Assembly: GCA_905182125.1 (NCBI GenBank) | Contig: CAJJAV010000013.1 | Coordinates: 1 to 41,379 of the forward strand | Source: an uncultured Candidatus Poseidoniales archaeon | GTDB lineage: Archaea; Thermoplasmatota; Poseidoniia; Poseidoniales; Poseidoniaceae | Direction: 5' to 3' | Length of the DNA stretch: 41,379 nucleotides | Shown here: positions 1 to 8,355 of the stretch, piece by piece | How the letters are laid out: each line of letters opens with the position of its first letter | How positions within the stretch are numbered: position 1 is the first letter of the stretch | Made by a program: the position numbers and the translations under genes | Notes under the pieces: model-generated | Databases searched by the model: none | Told to the model about the DNA's origin: nothing | What the model saw: the letters and a program-made list of their open reading frames with translations, nothing else

Positions 1-1279
1 CTTGGTAGCGAGCAGTCACATCGACGACAAAGGTTCCAGCGCGTGCGTATCGTGGGTCATCAGGATCATCGAGGTCGGCATATTCATCTTCTAAGTGAAT
101 GGTTAGTAATTTGAAATCACCAATTTCGCCCTGGCCCTGAATGGTGTATGGTCCATTTTCTGAGACGCTCTTCGTCCAAATATCATCGGGCGAAAGCAGG
201 AAATCCGGCCGACCTGGCTGAGGCACCTGGACATTGGTCACTGACAGAGTGACGTTCTTTTGACCAGTCCCTTCGTGTAGAATATGAATCGGAATATCAA
301 TTCCCGTTTGATTCCGAACATCAAAAACTTTCACTGCGGCGGTTTCCCGGTCAGCGGTGGTTGTAGGAACTGAGCCATCGTCATTGAGTGCGACAACGCG
401 AACACCAAGCGCAGTTACTTCGATTTCTTGTTCCCAAATGTTGTTGTCAACACCAGTGTTACCATCATTCATTTCTGCAACCTGGTCGTTGGTATCGACC
501 CGCAGACGCATGCTGTGAGGTCCAGTGGTGAGGAATTGGTGTTGAATCAGGAGCGAGTCAATGGTCCCTGCAGCGAGGGCTGGGCGATCACCTTCAAACA
601 GGATATCGCCCGAGGTGAGGTCTTCAAAGATAACATGGAAGTTACCGGTAGCCAGGGTTCCTTGATTGATCCAACCGATGCGAATAGCAATCAAATCATT
701 GCGAAGAGGTTCGGGGGATGAAGGAATGATACTGCCATTGTAGAGGGATAAATCGGCTTGTGGGTTTGGAATTGCATCCGCTGTGATGACGAGACCAAAG
801 TCCTGTGTGGTACCACCTCGGTGGAGCACCTTGACCAACCATTGCCCTGTTTGAGTCAGGGTACCAGGAGCGACCTTGATCCGTTCAACGTTGTTGATGG
901 AGTCGGGGGTTTGGCTTGAGGTTGTGAACCCGTTGGCGAAGTTGTTGCCAAACCATTCATTGCCAGACGGATCAACAAGGACCAAATCCAAATTGTTAAC
1001 GAGGCGTGATTCACCTTGTGCTGCATTGGCAGAGCCTGCCTCATCAGACCATACAAGCGTGATATCAATGCCATGTGAAGCATCCATATCAAAAGCGTAA
1101 AGCAGACCAAATCCTGCATCGAGCGGGGTGTTGTCATCCATAAACGTAGTCAGAGCGGTGGTCGCTGGAGAAGAAGAATCCCAGACTGGGAGAACCGTTC
1201 GATTGATGTCGACTTGGCCCCAACCCTCTTCCGCATTTGGAATATCAGATGCTCCAAGATCTCGAGCACCGTTGATCAT
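1..1279 (-). CDS. C-terminal part of the same subtilase (P-domain-like plus CARDB-like), frameshifted and cut by the window edge
   Basis: This frame has no stop from the methionine codon at 1277-1279 to the left edge, and its translation continues the subtilase without any gap in homology. It starts MINGARDLG, the helix that follows the catalytic Ser in KP-43-type enzymes. A jelly-roll, P-domain-like segment follows (ITLVWSDEAG, NNLDLVLVDPSG, WLVKVLHRGG; plus coordinates about 1060-790). A CARDB/Ig-like domain comes next (PNPQADLSLYNGS, RIGWINQGTLATGNFHV, HSMRLRVDTNDQVAEMND; about 770-440), and then a further beta-rich stretch. The CARDB part suggests surface attachment or substrate binding. 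The frame does not begin at a real start codon: restoring one A between GCC GC and ATG joins it to the upstream part. The C-terminus lies outside the window. Confidence 0.85.
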   Translation of the reverse strand, partial: MINGARDLGASDIPNAEEGWGQVDINRTVLPVWDSSSPATTALTTFMDDNTPLDAGFGLLYAFDMDASHGIDITLVWSDEAGSANAAQGESRLVNNLDLVLVDPSGNEWFGNNFANGFTTSSQTPDSINNVERIKVAPGTLTQTGQWLVKVLHRGGTTQDFGLVITADAIPNPQADLSLYNGSIIPSSPEPLRNDLIAIRIGWINQGTLATGNFHVIFEDLTSGDILFEGDRPALAAGTIDSLLIQHQFLTTGPHSMRLRVDTNDQVAEMNDGNTGVDNNIWEQEIEVTALGVRVVALNDDGSVPTTTADRETAAVKVFDVRNQTGIDIPIHILHEGTGQKNVTLSVTNVQVPQPGRPDFLLSPDDIWTKSVSENGPYTIQGQGEIGDFKLLTIHLEDEYADLDDPDDPRYARAGTFVVDVTARYQ

Positions 1280-2916
1280 GCGGCTTTCACCAGCGAACCG
1301 GATGGTGCATTAATCCCGACCTGTTCACGGATGAACTCTCGAGTCAAAGCAGCAACGCCACCAGCGACGGCAGTGGCTTGGGAGGTACCAGAGAGGGATG
1401 TGTACATCTCGTCGCCGTTGCCATGAGTTTCTGAAGAACATGAAAGCCCCGGTGAAGTCTTTGCTTCTTCGGCTCGTCCTGAGCACACATCGACACCTGG
1501 AGCTACCAAGTCTGGCTTCACTCGACCGTCGAGGCTTGGTCCCATGCTCGAAAATGCAGCGACTGAACCAAGGGTGCTTCCGGTTCCAGAGGCTCCTATT
1601 GCCAGCACGTTCTTGGCAGTCCCGGGAGCGGTCACCTGCGAGGCCCCTTGAGCACCACGGTCACCAACAGAAAACAGAGGGAGCATGTCCGGCTTATCAT
1701 GAACCAGGATGTCCACTGAACGTGAATCGGCCGTGTATTGACCGTAGTTCCCATTCGCACCCCAGGCATTGATTGCAACCCGTGCCGTCTTCTGTTCAGC
1801 ATCACGGAGGAGATCATAGATGGATCCAATTCTTCCAAAGACACCGGTCGGATCATGTTCAAGAGCGTACATGACAAGGTCAGCGTTTGGAGCAATACCT
1901 GTGGCACTGCTGTTCGAATTTCCGCCACCAAGTGTGGAAATTGCGATGTGTGTGCCGTGCCCTGTGTTGCTGTCGGCAGGCGATGCATCGAGACCATATT
2001 GGGTGTAAACCGCTGCAACACGACCAGTCAAATCAGGATGGTCTTGGTCAAGACCTGTGTCGGCAATAGCAATCATTTCACCCGAACCATCAAGCGTGAA
2101 CGTGGCGTCATTGCGAACGTCAATCACACCTGCTGCTGCTGCTGCAAGGGCGTTGTGAAGAGAAAACTCAACCGTTGGTTCAATCCAAATGATTCGTCCA
2201 TCTTGAATCACATTGAGAAGAAATGATCCGAACTGCGGCTGACTCAGTTCGACTTCACAGACTCCAACGCCACACCAAGCTTGTTGAGCACCCATACGAA
2301 TTAGATCGAGACTCAGTTGTTCAAAGCCGCCAATGGCGAGGTCGCTGGCAGGAACCAGTGCCAGTCGTTCAGCCACCAACCCGCTGGCGAGGGTTGAATC
2401 GAGACGCCACCCCGGATGCTGGGCGCCAACCCAACGAACATCATCGTCTTCGTGGAGTGCACGAATCGAGGCCGATGGAGGGGATGGGAGTCGAATCAAC
2501 CACCCTTCATCACCGATGAAATCGAGTGGAACGATCCCGTGTCGCTGAATGAGGTCATCAAGAACAGTGCCATCATGGGCATGAAGTTGGACAATGGCCA
2601 AACCAGTGGCCTGAAAGTCATTGGCATCGAAGAGGTCACCGGATGGTTCTGGGTGAACATCAGCGAGTGGGTCGAAACTTCCGACGTTCATCTGTAACAC
2701 ACCTGAAGCAGGTTGCAAAGGGACGCTGAAGGGTTGCGAAGCGGTGGCAACGTGCCACATTGATGCAGCCAGGGCGAGGCGCTCCTCTTCGCTCATCAGA
2801 GAATTGACCTCGCTTTCAGCCGGGTTCACATCCGCTGAACCAGATGTGAGGAGTGGTGAAAGTGATGTGAAGATGAGCAAAACAAGCATCAAAAACGGGC
2901 GGCGCATTGCTTGCAT
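1276..2916 (-). CDS. KP-43-like subtilisin family (S8) secreted protease, N-terminal part up to a frameshift
   Basis: Secreted serine endopeptidase of the subtilase superfamily. Residues 1-27 form a signal peptide (MRR followed by a leucine-rich core). Residues about 100-255 look like a propeptide, and the catalytic domain follows. Catalytic Asp286 lies in IADTGLDQDHPDL, His320 in NTGHGTH and Ser512 in SGTSQAT. The order and spacing, and the R-x-E/REFIRE helix after GTS, resemble alkaline protease KP-43. At the oxyanion-hole position the usual GN is GD (Asp419). The frame stops at 1276-1278 immediately after LVKAA. The expected continuation MINGARDLG is present one base out of frame and runs to the left edge, so this is one gene with a one-base deletion. 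The start is ATG at 2916 or ATG at 2907. It may act on peptides outside the cell. Confidence 0.9.
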   Translation of the reverse strand: MQAMRRPFLMLVLLIFTSLSPLLTSGSADVNPAESEVNSLMSEEERLALAASMWHVATASQPFSVPLQPASGVLQMNVGSFDPLADVHPEPSGDLFDANDFQATGLAIVQLHAHDGTVLDDLIQRHGIVPLDFIGDEGWLIRLPSPPSASIRALHEDDDVRWVGAQHPGWRLDSTLASGLVAERLALVPASDLAIGGFEQLSLDLIRMGAQQAWCGVGVCEVELSQPQFGSFLLNVIQDGRIIWIEPTVEFSLHNALAAAAAGVIDVRNDATFTLDGSGEMIAIADTGLDQDHPDLTGRVAAVYTQYGLDASPADSNTGHGTHIAISTLGGGNSNSSATGIAPNADLVMYALEHDPTGVFGRIGSIYDLLRDAEQKTARVAINAWGANGNYGQYTADSRSVDILVHDKPDMLPLFSVGDRGAQGASQVTAPGTAKNVLAIGASGTGSTLGSVAAFSSMGPSLDGRVKPDLVAPGVDVCSGRAEEAKTSPGLSCSSETHGNGDEMYTSLSGTSQATAVAGGVAALTREFIREQVGINAPSGSLVKAA

Positions 2917-2990
2917 GGCCTACCGAATCTGCAGACCCTTTTGAAAACGCCCCATGATTGTGCCCCTGCGGTGCAGGAGACTGAAAAGAA

Positions 2991-4028
2991 TCAAAGATGA
3001 TTGTAGGCCGAAATTGCCGCATCTGTTTTGGCCACTGAAGCCATCCAATCTGTTTCCACGCCCATCAATGCACGAATCGCATCAACGTTCTCAGGAATCA
3101 CATCGGATTCTTGGTGAATCGCTTGGAAATAATACAGTGTGTTCCCTTCAAGTTTGACACCATCTTCCCACACAAAAATCTCGTGGAGATCGCCCCACTT
3201 ACGACCAATGTCGCGAGCGTATTCCATCACTTCTGCTGTTGTAGTGATGCCAGTTTCAGCACCGTTCATGATGACCAACCTCGGTCGCTCAGACCAGAGA
3301 GCCAAGACAGATTCTGTTGTGAGCCCGTGGCCTTCTGGGAGGGTTGCAACAACCACGTGAACGTGCATGAGCGTTGTTGGGACGGCAACAGCCATCGAAT
3401 TGATTTGAATTTCTGGCTTCACGGTCATAACGTCTGGACCGTGGTGAGATGGCACCTTGAGAACAGGCTTGATTGCATTGATTGGACCTTTGCTGGAATC
3501 CCCAGGGTCTGCAGCTCTGCGAATCATCGTGCATTCAACGGAGAGTGAACCACAGTGTTCGTACAGAGGCACCAAGGTTCTCGAAAGACCCGTTGTGTTG
3601 CAGGAAACGACCCGTGTCCCCATCACATTGAGGTTTTCGGAATGGTTGGCAGACGAGGTGTAGGACATACCGGTCATGGCGTGCTTTTCGCCACCTTGGA
3701 AAATCCATTTCAAACCTGCAGATTCGTACTTTTCTTTGTTTGAAGCGCCAACTTTACCCGGCGAACAATCGATGACGATGTCGGCGATGCTAAGCAGGTC
3801 ACTCAAGCCACCGTGGCATGTGTAGCCAGCAGGAGCGAAAGCACCAATTCGATCAGCATCGTCATAGGTGCAGTAAATTGGATAGCCTTTGCGAACAGCC
3901 AAGTCACAGCCAAAGGCGGGACGAGTTTTTGTCACACCGACAACTTCCATATCCTCTTGGGCGTCGACAGCATCTGCCACACGCTTTCCAATCGTTCCGT
4001 ATCCGTTGATTGCCACCTTAATGGTCAT
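2991..4028 (-). CDS. gap: Type II (archaeal) glyceraldehyde-3-phosphate dehydrogenase
   Basis: Phosphorylating GAPDH of the archaeal class, which interconverts glyceraldehyde 3-phosphate and 1,3-bisphosphoglycerate with NAD(P) in central carbon metabolism. The N-terminal Rossmann motif INGYGTIGKRVADAV is at residues 6-20. The catalytic Cys is in VVSCNTTGLSRT (residue about 143), a context typical of the archaeal enzyme. IRRAADPGD, the HHGPDV loop, and HVHVVVATLP are also family features. The length of 345 residues is normal. ATG at 4028 (MTIKVAINGYG) is preferred over the upstream ATG at 4037 because it matches the family N-terminus. The gene is divergent from the GXGXG gene and has its own AT-rich candidate promoter. 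It is a single-gene unit; the subtilase lies downstream after about 74 bases. Confidence 0.96.
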   Translation of the reverse strand: MTIKVAINGYGTIGKRVADAVDAQEDMEVVGVTKTRPAFGCDLAVRKGYPIYCTYDDADRIGAFAPAGYTCHGGLSDLLSIADIVIDCSPGKVGASNKEKYESAGLKWIFQGGEKHAMTGMSYTSSANHSENLNVMGTRVVSCNTTGLSRTLVPLYEHCGSLSVECTMIRRAADPGDSSKGPINAIKPVLKVPSHHGPDVMTVKPEIQINSMAVAVPTTLMHVHVVVATLPEGHGLTTESVLALWSERPRLVIMNGAETGITTTAEVMEYARDIGRKWGDLHEIFVWEDGVKLEGNTLYYFQAIHQESDVIPENVDAIRALMGVETDWMASVAKTDAAISAYNHL

Positions 4029-4058
4029 GATTCTCATGTAAGTGCCCTTGAAGACCCT

Positions 4059-4066
4059 CTATTAAC
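4059..4066 (-). promoter_or_regulatory. Candidate TATA box for gap
   Basis: Read on the minus strand, the bases are GTTAATAG, the most AT-rich spot of the 54-base divergent gap between gap and the GXGXG gene. It lies 30 bases upstream of the gap ATG, which would give a leader of only a few bases, as is common in archaea. There is no Shine-Dalgarno motif upstream of this start, which fits a leaderless or nearly leaderless message. Motif reading only. Confidence 0.3.
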
Positions 4067-4082
4067 ACATCGTTGGCAAGTG

Positions 4083-5771
4083 ATGTTGAAATCGTCCATC
4101 CTTCCCGCTGGAAAGACGTCCTCCGAGAAGTGGAGAATTCGATCAATCACCACGGGAGGCTATTTGGATGGGAAGCAACAGCGTTTCTACATGGCCGAGG
4201 CTCATGATGTGGTTGAACGCTCATTCAACATCAATTCGAAACTTGGCCCACGCCTCATCGCAGCTGCTGAACAAAATGCTATTCTTCGCATTGGCTGGAC
4301 AAATGCTGGCGAACCCGTTCCAAAAAATGGAGAACTTGGATTATGCCCAAATCTCCCAAAAGGCGCTCGAATGAGAGCCCTCGGGGTTCTTGGTTCTTGG
4401 ACCGCTCCCTTCGGAAGCGGAGGTACATTTACGCTCCAAGGTGATGCTGGAGCATTTTTGGGTGCTGGAAACCGTGGAAACACCATCGTGTGTGAGCGAT
4501 TGACTGGCGATTTCGCCGGATTTGCCATGCGAGACGGTAAAATCACCATCCTCGATGGCACTGGTGATGACGCCGGAGCATGCATGACTGGTGGACTTCT
4601 CATCGTTCGCGGTGCAACAGGAACGAGGGTTGGCGGCGGCATGAAAGACGGTTTGATTGTCATTCACGGCGATGTCAGCAATGACCCTGGAGCCGGCATG
4701 ACAGGTGGGCGGATCATCATCAACGGACGGTGTCCAACACCGCCCGCAGGTGTCTCCCTACGACCTTTGACCGCTGCTGAAGTCAAAGCCATCAATAAAC
4801 AACTCAATGATGAAGAATTGCATGTTCCAAGCGATGCGGTTTGTTTGACAGCTGCCGAAACACCAATCATCGAAAGTGAAGGCGGCCAAATGTCTTCATC
4901 GGACTTGTCGATGGTCGGCTTGGTCGCTGAACAACAACATCAGACACCACCCTATGCGACATTCGACACGGTTACGCTCGTTGGTGAACGCAACGGTGAT
5001 GGAACACCAACGGCATTACCACTCCCCATTCTGGCCATTGTCCCAGATGGGAACGAACTGATCATGGAAAAGGATGCAATGCCTCATGCAGCCAACCTTC
5101 TTGCTCATCAACCATTCCTCGCTCGAGCAAATCCACGCCCTGTGGACTTTGCACTGCTCGATCAGGAGAACTTAGCCGACGCTCCAGAATTACTGGCTGC
5201 GGCAGCAGGCGTGGTCATGGATTTCGACAACATGCCATCCATGAACTCAGAACAAATTGATGGTTTCCTCGTTGCAGTGAGAACACTTCTTGGTCGTGAC
5301 AAGCCTTTCGCACTCTTGAGCGCCCTTGCCCGTACGACAAACCTCCATGTTCGGGCCGCTCACCATGGTGCGGATGTTGCATTTTCCCGTATTGAAGACG
5401 GAAGTGGCGTAGCTGAGGCTGCTGCCTTACCATTGATTGGACGCTCATCAAAGGCTCACTTGGAGGGCACCCACACTCAATCAGGTGTGATGCTCGGTCT
5501 TTCAGCAACCGCCCACGACTTAGCTGTTCTTCGCGCCTCAGGAATCACCCTGATCGCCTGTGAAGTCCCAATGGTTGAAGCAAATGACCTCGCTCACTGG
5601 CTGCAAAGTCTGCACCAAGATATCTCAGCAATATTGTCCCGGTTGGGGCTTGAATCCATCGACAATCTGCAACGTCAAAATCTGCGTGCACTCGACCATG
5701 AAACAGCGGCCATCAGTGGGCTTCGCTTGGTCGGGTATGAACGACCACTCCCCCACTGGTTCGCACGATGA
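4083..5771 (+). CDS. Glutamate synthase-like protein: GXGXG beta-helix domain with a degenerate C-terminal region
   Basis: Protein of about 562 residues. Residues about 100-220 carry at least five turns of the GXGXG right-handed beta-helix seen in glutamate synthase domain 3 and in formylmethanofuran dehydrogenase subunit C (GDAGAFLGAG, GDFAGFAMRDG, GDDAGACMTGG, GTRVGGGMKDG, DPGAGMTGG). The C-terminal third ends in ISAILSRLGLESIDNL, which resembles the helix at the end of the glutamate synthase FMN domain. However, the GHDGGTGASP signature and the CxxxxCPVG iron-sulfur ligands of GltB are not visible. It may therefore be a non-catalytic or divergent scaffold. ATG at 4083 is chosen because the upstream extension to 3813 runs antisense through gap. 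pheT follows after 9 bases. Function unknown. Confidence 0.8.
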   Translation: MLKSSILPAGKTSSEKWRIRSITTGGYLDGKQQRFYMAEAHDVVERSFNINSKLGPRLIAAAEQNAILRIGWTNAGEPVPKNGELGLCPNLPKGARMRALGVLGSWTAPFGSGGTFTLQGDAGAFLGAGNRGNTIVCERLTGDFAGFAMRDGKITILDGTGDDAGACMTGGLLIVRGATGTRVGGGMKDGLIVIHGDVSNDPGAGMTGGRIIINGRCPTPPAGVSLRPLTAAEVKAINKQLNDEELHVPSDAVCLTAAETPIIESEGGQMSSSDLSMVGLVAEQQHQTPPYATFDTVTLVGERNGDGTPTALPLPILAIVPDGNELIMEKDAMPHAANLLAHQPFLARANPRPVDFALLDQENLADAPELLAAAAGVVMDFDNMPSMNSEQIDGFLVAVRTLLGRDKPFALLSALARTTNLHVRAAHHGADVAFSRIEDGSGVAEAAALPLIGRSSKAHLEGTHTQSGVMLGLSATAHDLAVLRASGITLIACEVPMVEANDLAHWLQSLHQDISAILSRLGLESIDNLQRQNLRALDHETAAISGLRLVGYERPLPHWFAR

Positions 5772-5780
5772 GGTGATTTT

Positions 5781-7529
5781 ATGCCAACCATATCAGTTGA
5801 TCAAACGCTCATTAGTACCTTGTTGAGCCGTCATGGACTGACCAATGACATCGAGCGAATGGCAGATCAATTACCGTTGTTGGGCACCGACATTGATGCA
5901 TGCGATTCAAACACCCTCGACATCGAAATTTTCCCCGACCGTCCGGACTTGCTTTCAGGTGAGACCCTCACGAGGGCAATGCGTCCCTTCCTCTATGCAA
6001 CCGAGGCCCAACCAAGCCTCGCAGTGAAACATGGTGACATCACGATGACCGTCGATTCCTCACTTGCAGAGGTCCGTCCAGTGATCCTTGGAGCCGTTGT
6101 TCGAAATGTTGATACGGGCAAAACACCTGAAGATAATCAGGCCTTCATCAAAGCCCTGATGGACCATCAAGAAAAACTACACTTCGCACTTGGACGGGGC
6201 CGAAAGCGCGCATCGATTGGCGTGCATGATCTTGCCACGCTATCACCACCTTTCCACGTCAAGACCGTTTCAGGAGACACCGAGTTCACCCCCTTGGCCA
6301 TGGACAAACCCATGTCCATCACATCCATTTTGAAGAACCATCCAAAAGGGATCGATTATGCTCACCTTTTGGAAGGTATGGACCGCTATCCTGTCATCGT
6401 CGATAGCAATCAGGCCGTGCTTTCATTCCCTCCAATCATCAACGGCCAGCACACCACCGTCACCTCTTCAACCACGGACTTCTTCATCGACGTCACTGGT
6501 TGGGACCGCCGTGCTTGTGAAGCGAGTTTGCTGTTAGTGGCCAGTCAGTTGGAAGAACGTGGCGGGACGGTTGAATCGATCGAAGTCACAGATCATGATG
6601 GAAATGTAGAACGCCTTCCAAACCCAGAACCAATCATCCATGCCGTTACCGAAAGGCTGCTTGATGGGCTTCTTGGTCGCGCTTTAAACGATGAGGAAAT
6701 TCATACTTCAATCAATCGAATGGGCGGCATGTACCTCGGCCGAACCAAAGCTGAAGATGCCCCCTCGCGTGTCCCAAAAAACATGGCTGATGTGGTCAAG
6801 GGTGACGGAGTCTTATCCTTCGCTATGCCCCGCTGGCGTTTTGATATCCTCCATCCAATCGATTTGGTAGAGGATGTTGCGGTTGGTCACGGGTATGAAG
6901 ATCTTGGCACTGATGTACCAAGAGCGCCGTTGACAGCCGTACCCAGAGCCGATGGCCACATTCGTCGCCGCATTCGGGATTCCCTTCAAGGCCTTGGTTT
7001 GATGCAGGTGCAATCATTGACACTCTCCAACGATGTGGACCAGTTTGATGCAATGCGTTGGCCTCCAATGGGTGACGTGACTCGAATCACCAATCCAATT
7101 ACAATTGAACATACGCTGTTGCGACAGTACCTGCTCCCAGGTTTGTTTCGATTGCTCGCTTCAAATCGACATCATGACTTGCCGCAAGCTGTCTATGAAC
7201 TCGGCACCGTGGTTCGTGACCACAAAAACGGTGACAGGTTTGCATTTTTAGTCGCTGAACAAGGTGGTGGTTTTGCGGCTGTCAGAGGTCGCATCCAAGC
7301 AATCATGCGTGACTTGGGGGCGCATACATTCACAATCGAACCACTCGGTGGAACCATGGGGCCATGGCTCACAGGTCGTTCTGCAAAGGTGATCGTCAAT
7401 GGCGTCCATGTGGGGTGCTTTGGTGAAATGGATCCTCATGTTGGGAACCACTACGAATTGAGGGTGCCGCTCAGCGGAGCCGAGTTCGATGTCAAAGAAC
7501 TCAATCGGGCCCTTCCAGATCCTGTCTGA
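5781..7529 (+). CDS. pheT: Phenylalanyl-tRNA synthetase beta subunit, archaeal type
   Basis: Beta chain of the (alpha-beta)2 enzyme that charges tRNA-Phe in the cytosol. At 582 residues it has the short archaeal/eukaryal architecture without the bacterial EMAP-like tRNA-binding N-terminus. The N-terminal B1 region holds LDIEIFPDRPDLLS (residues about 46-60). The B3/B4 region contains RASIGVHDL. A B5 domain with MPRWRFDILHPIDLVEDVAVGHGYEDLG lies around residues 350-380 (MPRWRFDI and EDVAVGHGYE are the diagnostic parts). The synthetase-like core has ITNPITIEHTLLRQYLLPGL near residue 445. The start ATG has a strong GGTGAT Shine-Dalgarno 4 bases upstream. The alpha subunit gene pheS is not in the window, so it is encoded elsewhere. 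Confidence 0.97.
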   Translation: MPTISVDQTLISTLLSRHGLTNDIERMADQLPLLGTDIDACDSNTLDIEIFPDRPDLLSGETLTRAMRPFLYATEAQPSLAVKHGDITMTVDSSLAEVRPVILGAVVRNVDTGKTPEDNQAFIKALMDHQEKLHFALGRGRKRASIGVHDLATLSPPFHVKTVSGDTEFTPLAMDKPMSITSILKNHPKGIDYAHLLEGMDRYPVIVDSNQAVLSFPPIINGQHTTVTSSTTDFFIDVTGWDRRACEASLLLVASQLEERGGTVESIEVTDHDGNVERLPNPEPIIHAVTERLLDGLLGRALNDEEIHTSINRMGGMYLGRTKAEDAPSRVPKNMADVVKGDGVLSFAMPRWRFDILHPIDLVEDVAVGHGYEDLGTDVPRAPLTAVPRADGHIRRRIRDSLQGLGLMQVQSLTLSNDVDQFDAMRWPPMGDVTRITNPITIEHTLLRQYLLPGLFRLLASNRHHDLPQAVYELGTVVRDHKNGDRFAFLVAEQGGGFAAVRGRIQAIMRDLGAHTFTIEPLGGTMGPWLTGRSAKVIVNGVHVGCFGEMDPHVGNHYELRVPLSGAEFDVKELNRALPDPV

Positions 7530-7538
7530 GGTGGAGAA

Positions 7539-7769
7539 ATGTGCGGTCGTTTCGCATTAAGCCAATCAATCGATGAACTGGCTGATTCGCTTCATGCTGA
7601 GCCATTGTCTGAGTTAACACCCTTCACCCCATCATGGAATGTAGCCCCTACAAAATGGGTTCCAGTCGTCACTGAAAACGGTCTGTCCCAGCGAACAAAA
7701 GCACCTCGCCATTTCAGACTCATGCAATGGGGACTCCGCCCTCAGTGGGCAACATCCAACAACACATAA
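7539..7769 (+). CDS. SRAP (HMCES/YedK-like) abasic-site protein, N-terminal part up to a frameshift
   Basis: SRAP-family proteins crosslink to abasic sites in single-stranded DNA through Cys2 and protect them from strand cleavage. This frame starts MCGRFALSQS, so Cys2 is present once Met1 is removed. It continues with WNVAPTKWVPVV and MQWGLRPQWA, all family hallmarks. It then meets a TAA at 7767-7769 within the family-conserved WGL..WA..NARxE segment. The remainder (NARSETVHNKPMF) is found one base out of frame, so the gene carries a one-base insertion in the run at 7761-7770. The start has a GGTGG Shine-Dalgarno. It follows pheT by 9 bases, probably in the same transcript. Confidence 0.85.
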   Translation: MCGRFALSQSIDELADSLHAEPLSELTPFTPSWNVAPTKWVPVVTENGLSQRTKAPRHFRLMQWGLRPQWATSNNT

Positions 7770-7770
7770 G

Positions 7771-8211
7771 CCAACCAACGCTCGTTCGGAAACAGTGCAT
7801 AATAAGCCAATGTTCAAACACGCTTGGACCCATCGAAGGTGCGTCGTTCCAGCGGATGGCTGGTATGAGTGGATGGCGACGGTCCAAGGAAAAGTCCCTT
7901 GGTACCACCATCGAATGGACGGTGGTACGTGCTGGCTCGGAGCGATCTGGGAGTCATGGTCATCGCCAAGTGGCGACCATGTCGAATCCTTTGCTTTGTT
8001 AACCGTTGAAGCAAATGAAGATGTTCGCGAAGTCCATCACCGTATGCCCCTGCTTTTGGAACATGACACAATTGGGGCCTTTCTCAGGGGTGAAGATGTG
8101 CGTGAGCCACCTGCTCCAATGCTCATCGACAGGTATGTTGTTGGGCGCGAGGTAAACGCCGTGGTCAATGATGGCAAACATTTGATTGAAGCAGTTCCAA
8201 CGCTGTGGTAA
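7771..8211 (+). CDS. SRAP protein, C-terminal part after the frameshift
   Basis: This is the continuation of the SRAP gene in the +1 frame. It begins PTNARSETVHNKPMFKHAW, where the Asn of NARSE is the conserved active-site residue. RCVVPADGWYEW follows with the conserved Glu, and later VHHRMPLLLEHD with the conserved His. The end of the protein (VNAVVNDGKHLIEAVPTLW) matches the usual SRAP C-terminus. With the frame restored the protein is about 223 residues, a normal length, and every catalytic residue is intact. This argues for a sequencing error or a very recent mutation. GTG at 7795 could serve as a start, but a protein from there would lack Cys2 and the active-site Asn. The true gene therefore spans 7539-8211. 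Confidence 0.83.
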   Translation, partial: PTNARSETVHNKPMFKHAWTHRRCVVPADGWYEWMATVQGKVPWYHHRMDGGTCWLGAIWESWSSPSGDHVESFALLTVEANEDVREVHHRMPLLLEHDTIGAFLRGEDVREPPAPMLIDRYVVGREVNAVVNDGKHLIEAVPTLW

Positions 8212-8310
8212 GATCAAACCTTGTCGATTTGGGGTCGTATTATCGCGAAGAAGGCAAAGCAGTTCTGCTTGAATTGGTACGGAATTGGGACAATGGATGC
8301 CATCGGACGA

Positions 8311-8319
8311 ACATAAAAG
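8311..8319 (+). promoter_or_regulatory. Candidate TATA box for the 826-residue surface protein operon
   Basis: The bases ACATAAAAG form the only clear AT-rich box in the 144-base gap between the SRAP gene and the surface protein. The box ends 36 bases before the ATG at 8356. That is almost the same distance as the candidate box of the 682-residue gene at 15847. The rest of this gap holds no other recognisable signal; a reading frame from 8205 to 8432 has no protein-like character. Confidence 0.3.
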
Positions 8320-8355
8320 GCGTCAGGTTGAAGGACACCATGGTGTCGACGAATC

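Noticed and set aside
1273-1285. Programmed -1 frameshift signal in the subtilase
   Set aside because: No X XXY YYZ slippery heptamer and no obvious downstream hairpin. A missing A is simpler.
3813-4082. Upstream extension of the GXGXG gene
   Set aside because: It runs entirely antisense to the conserved N-terminus of gap, and its translation has no family resemblance.
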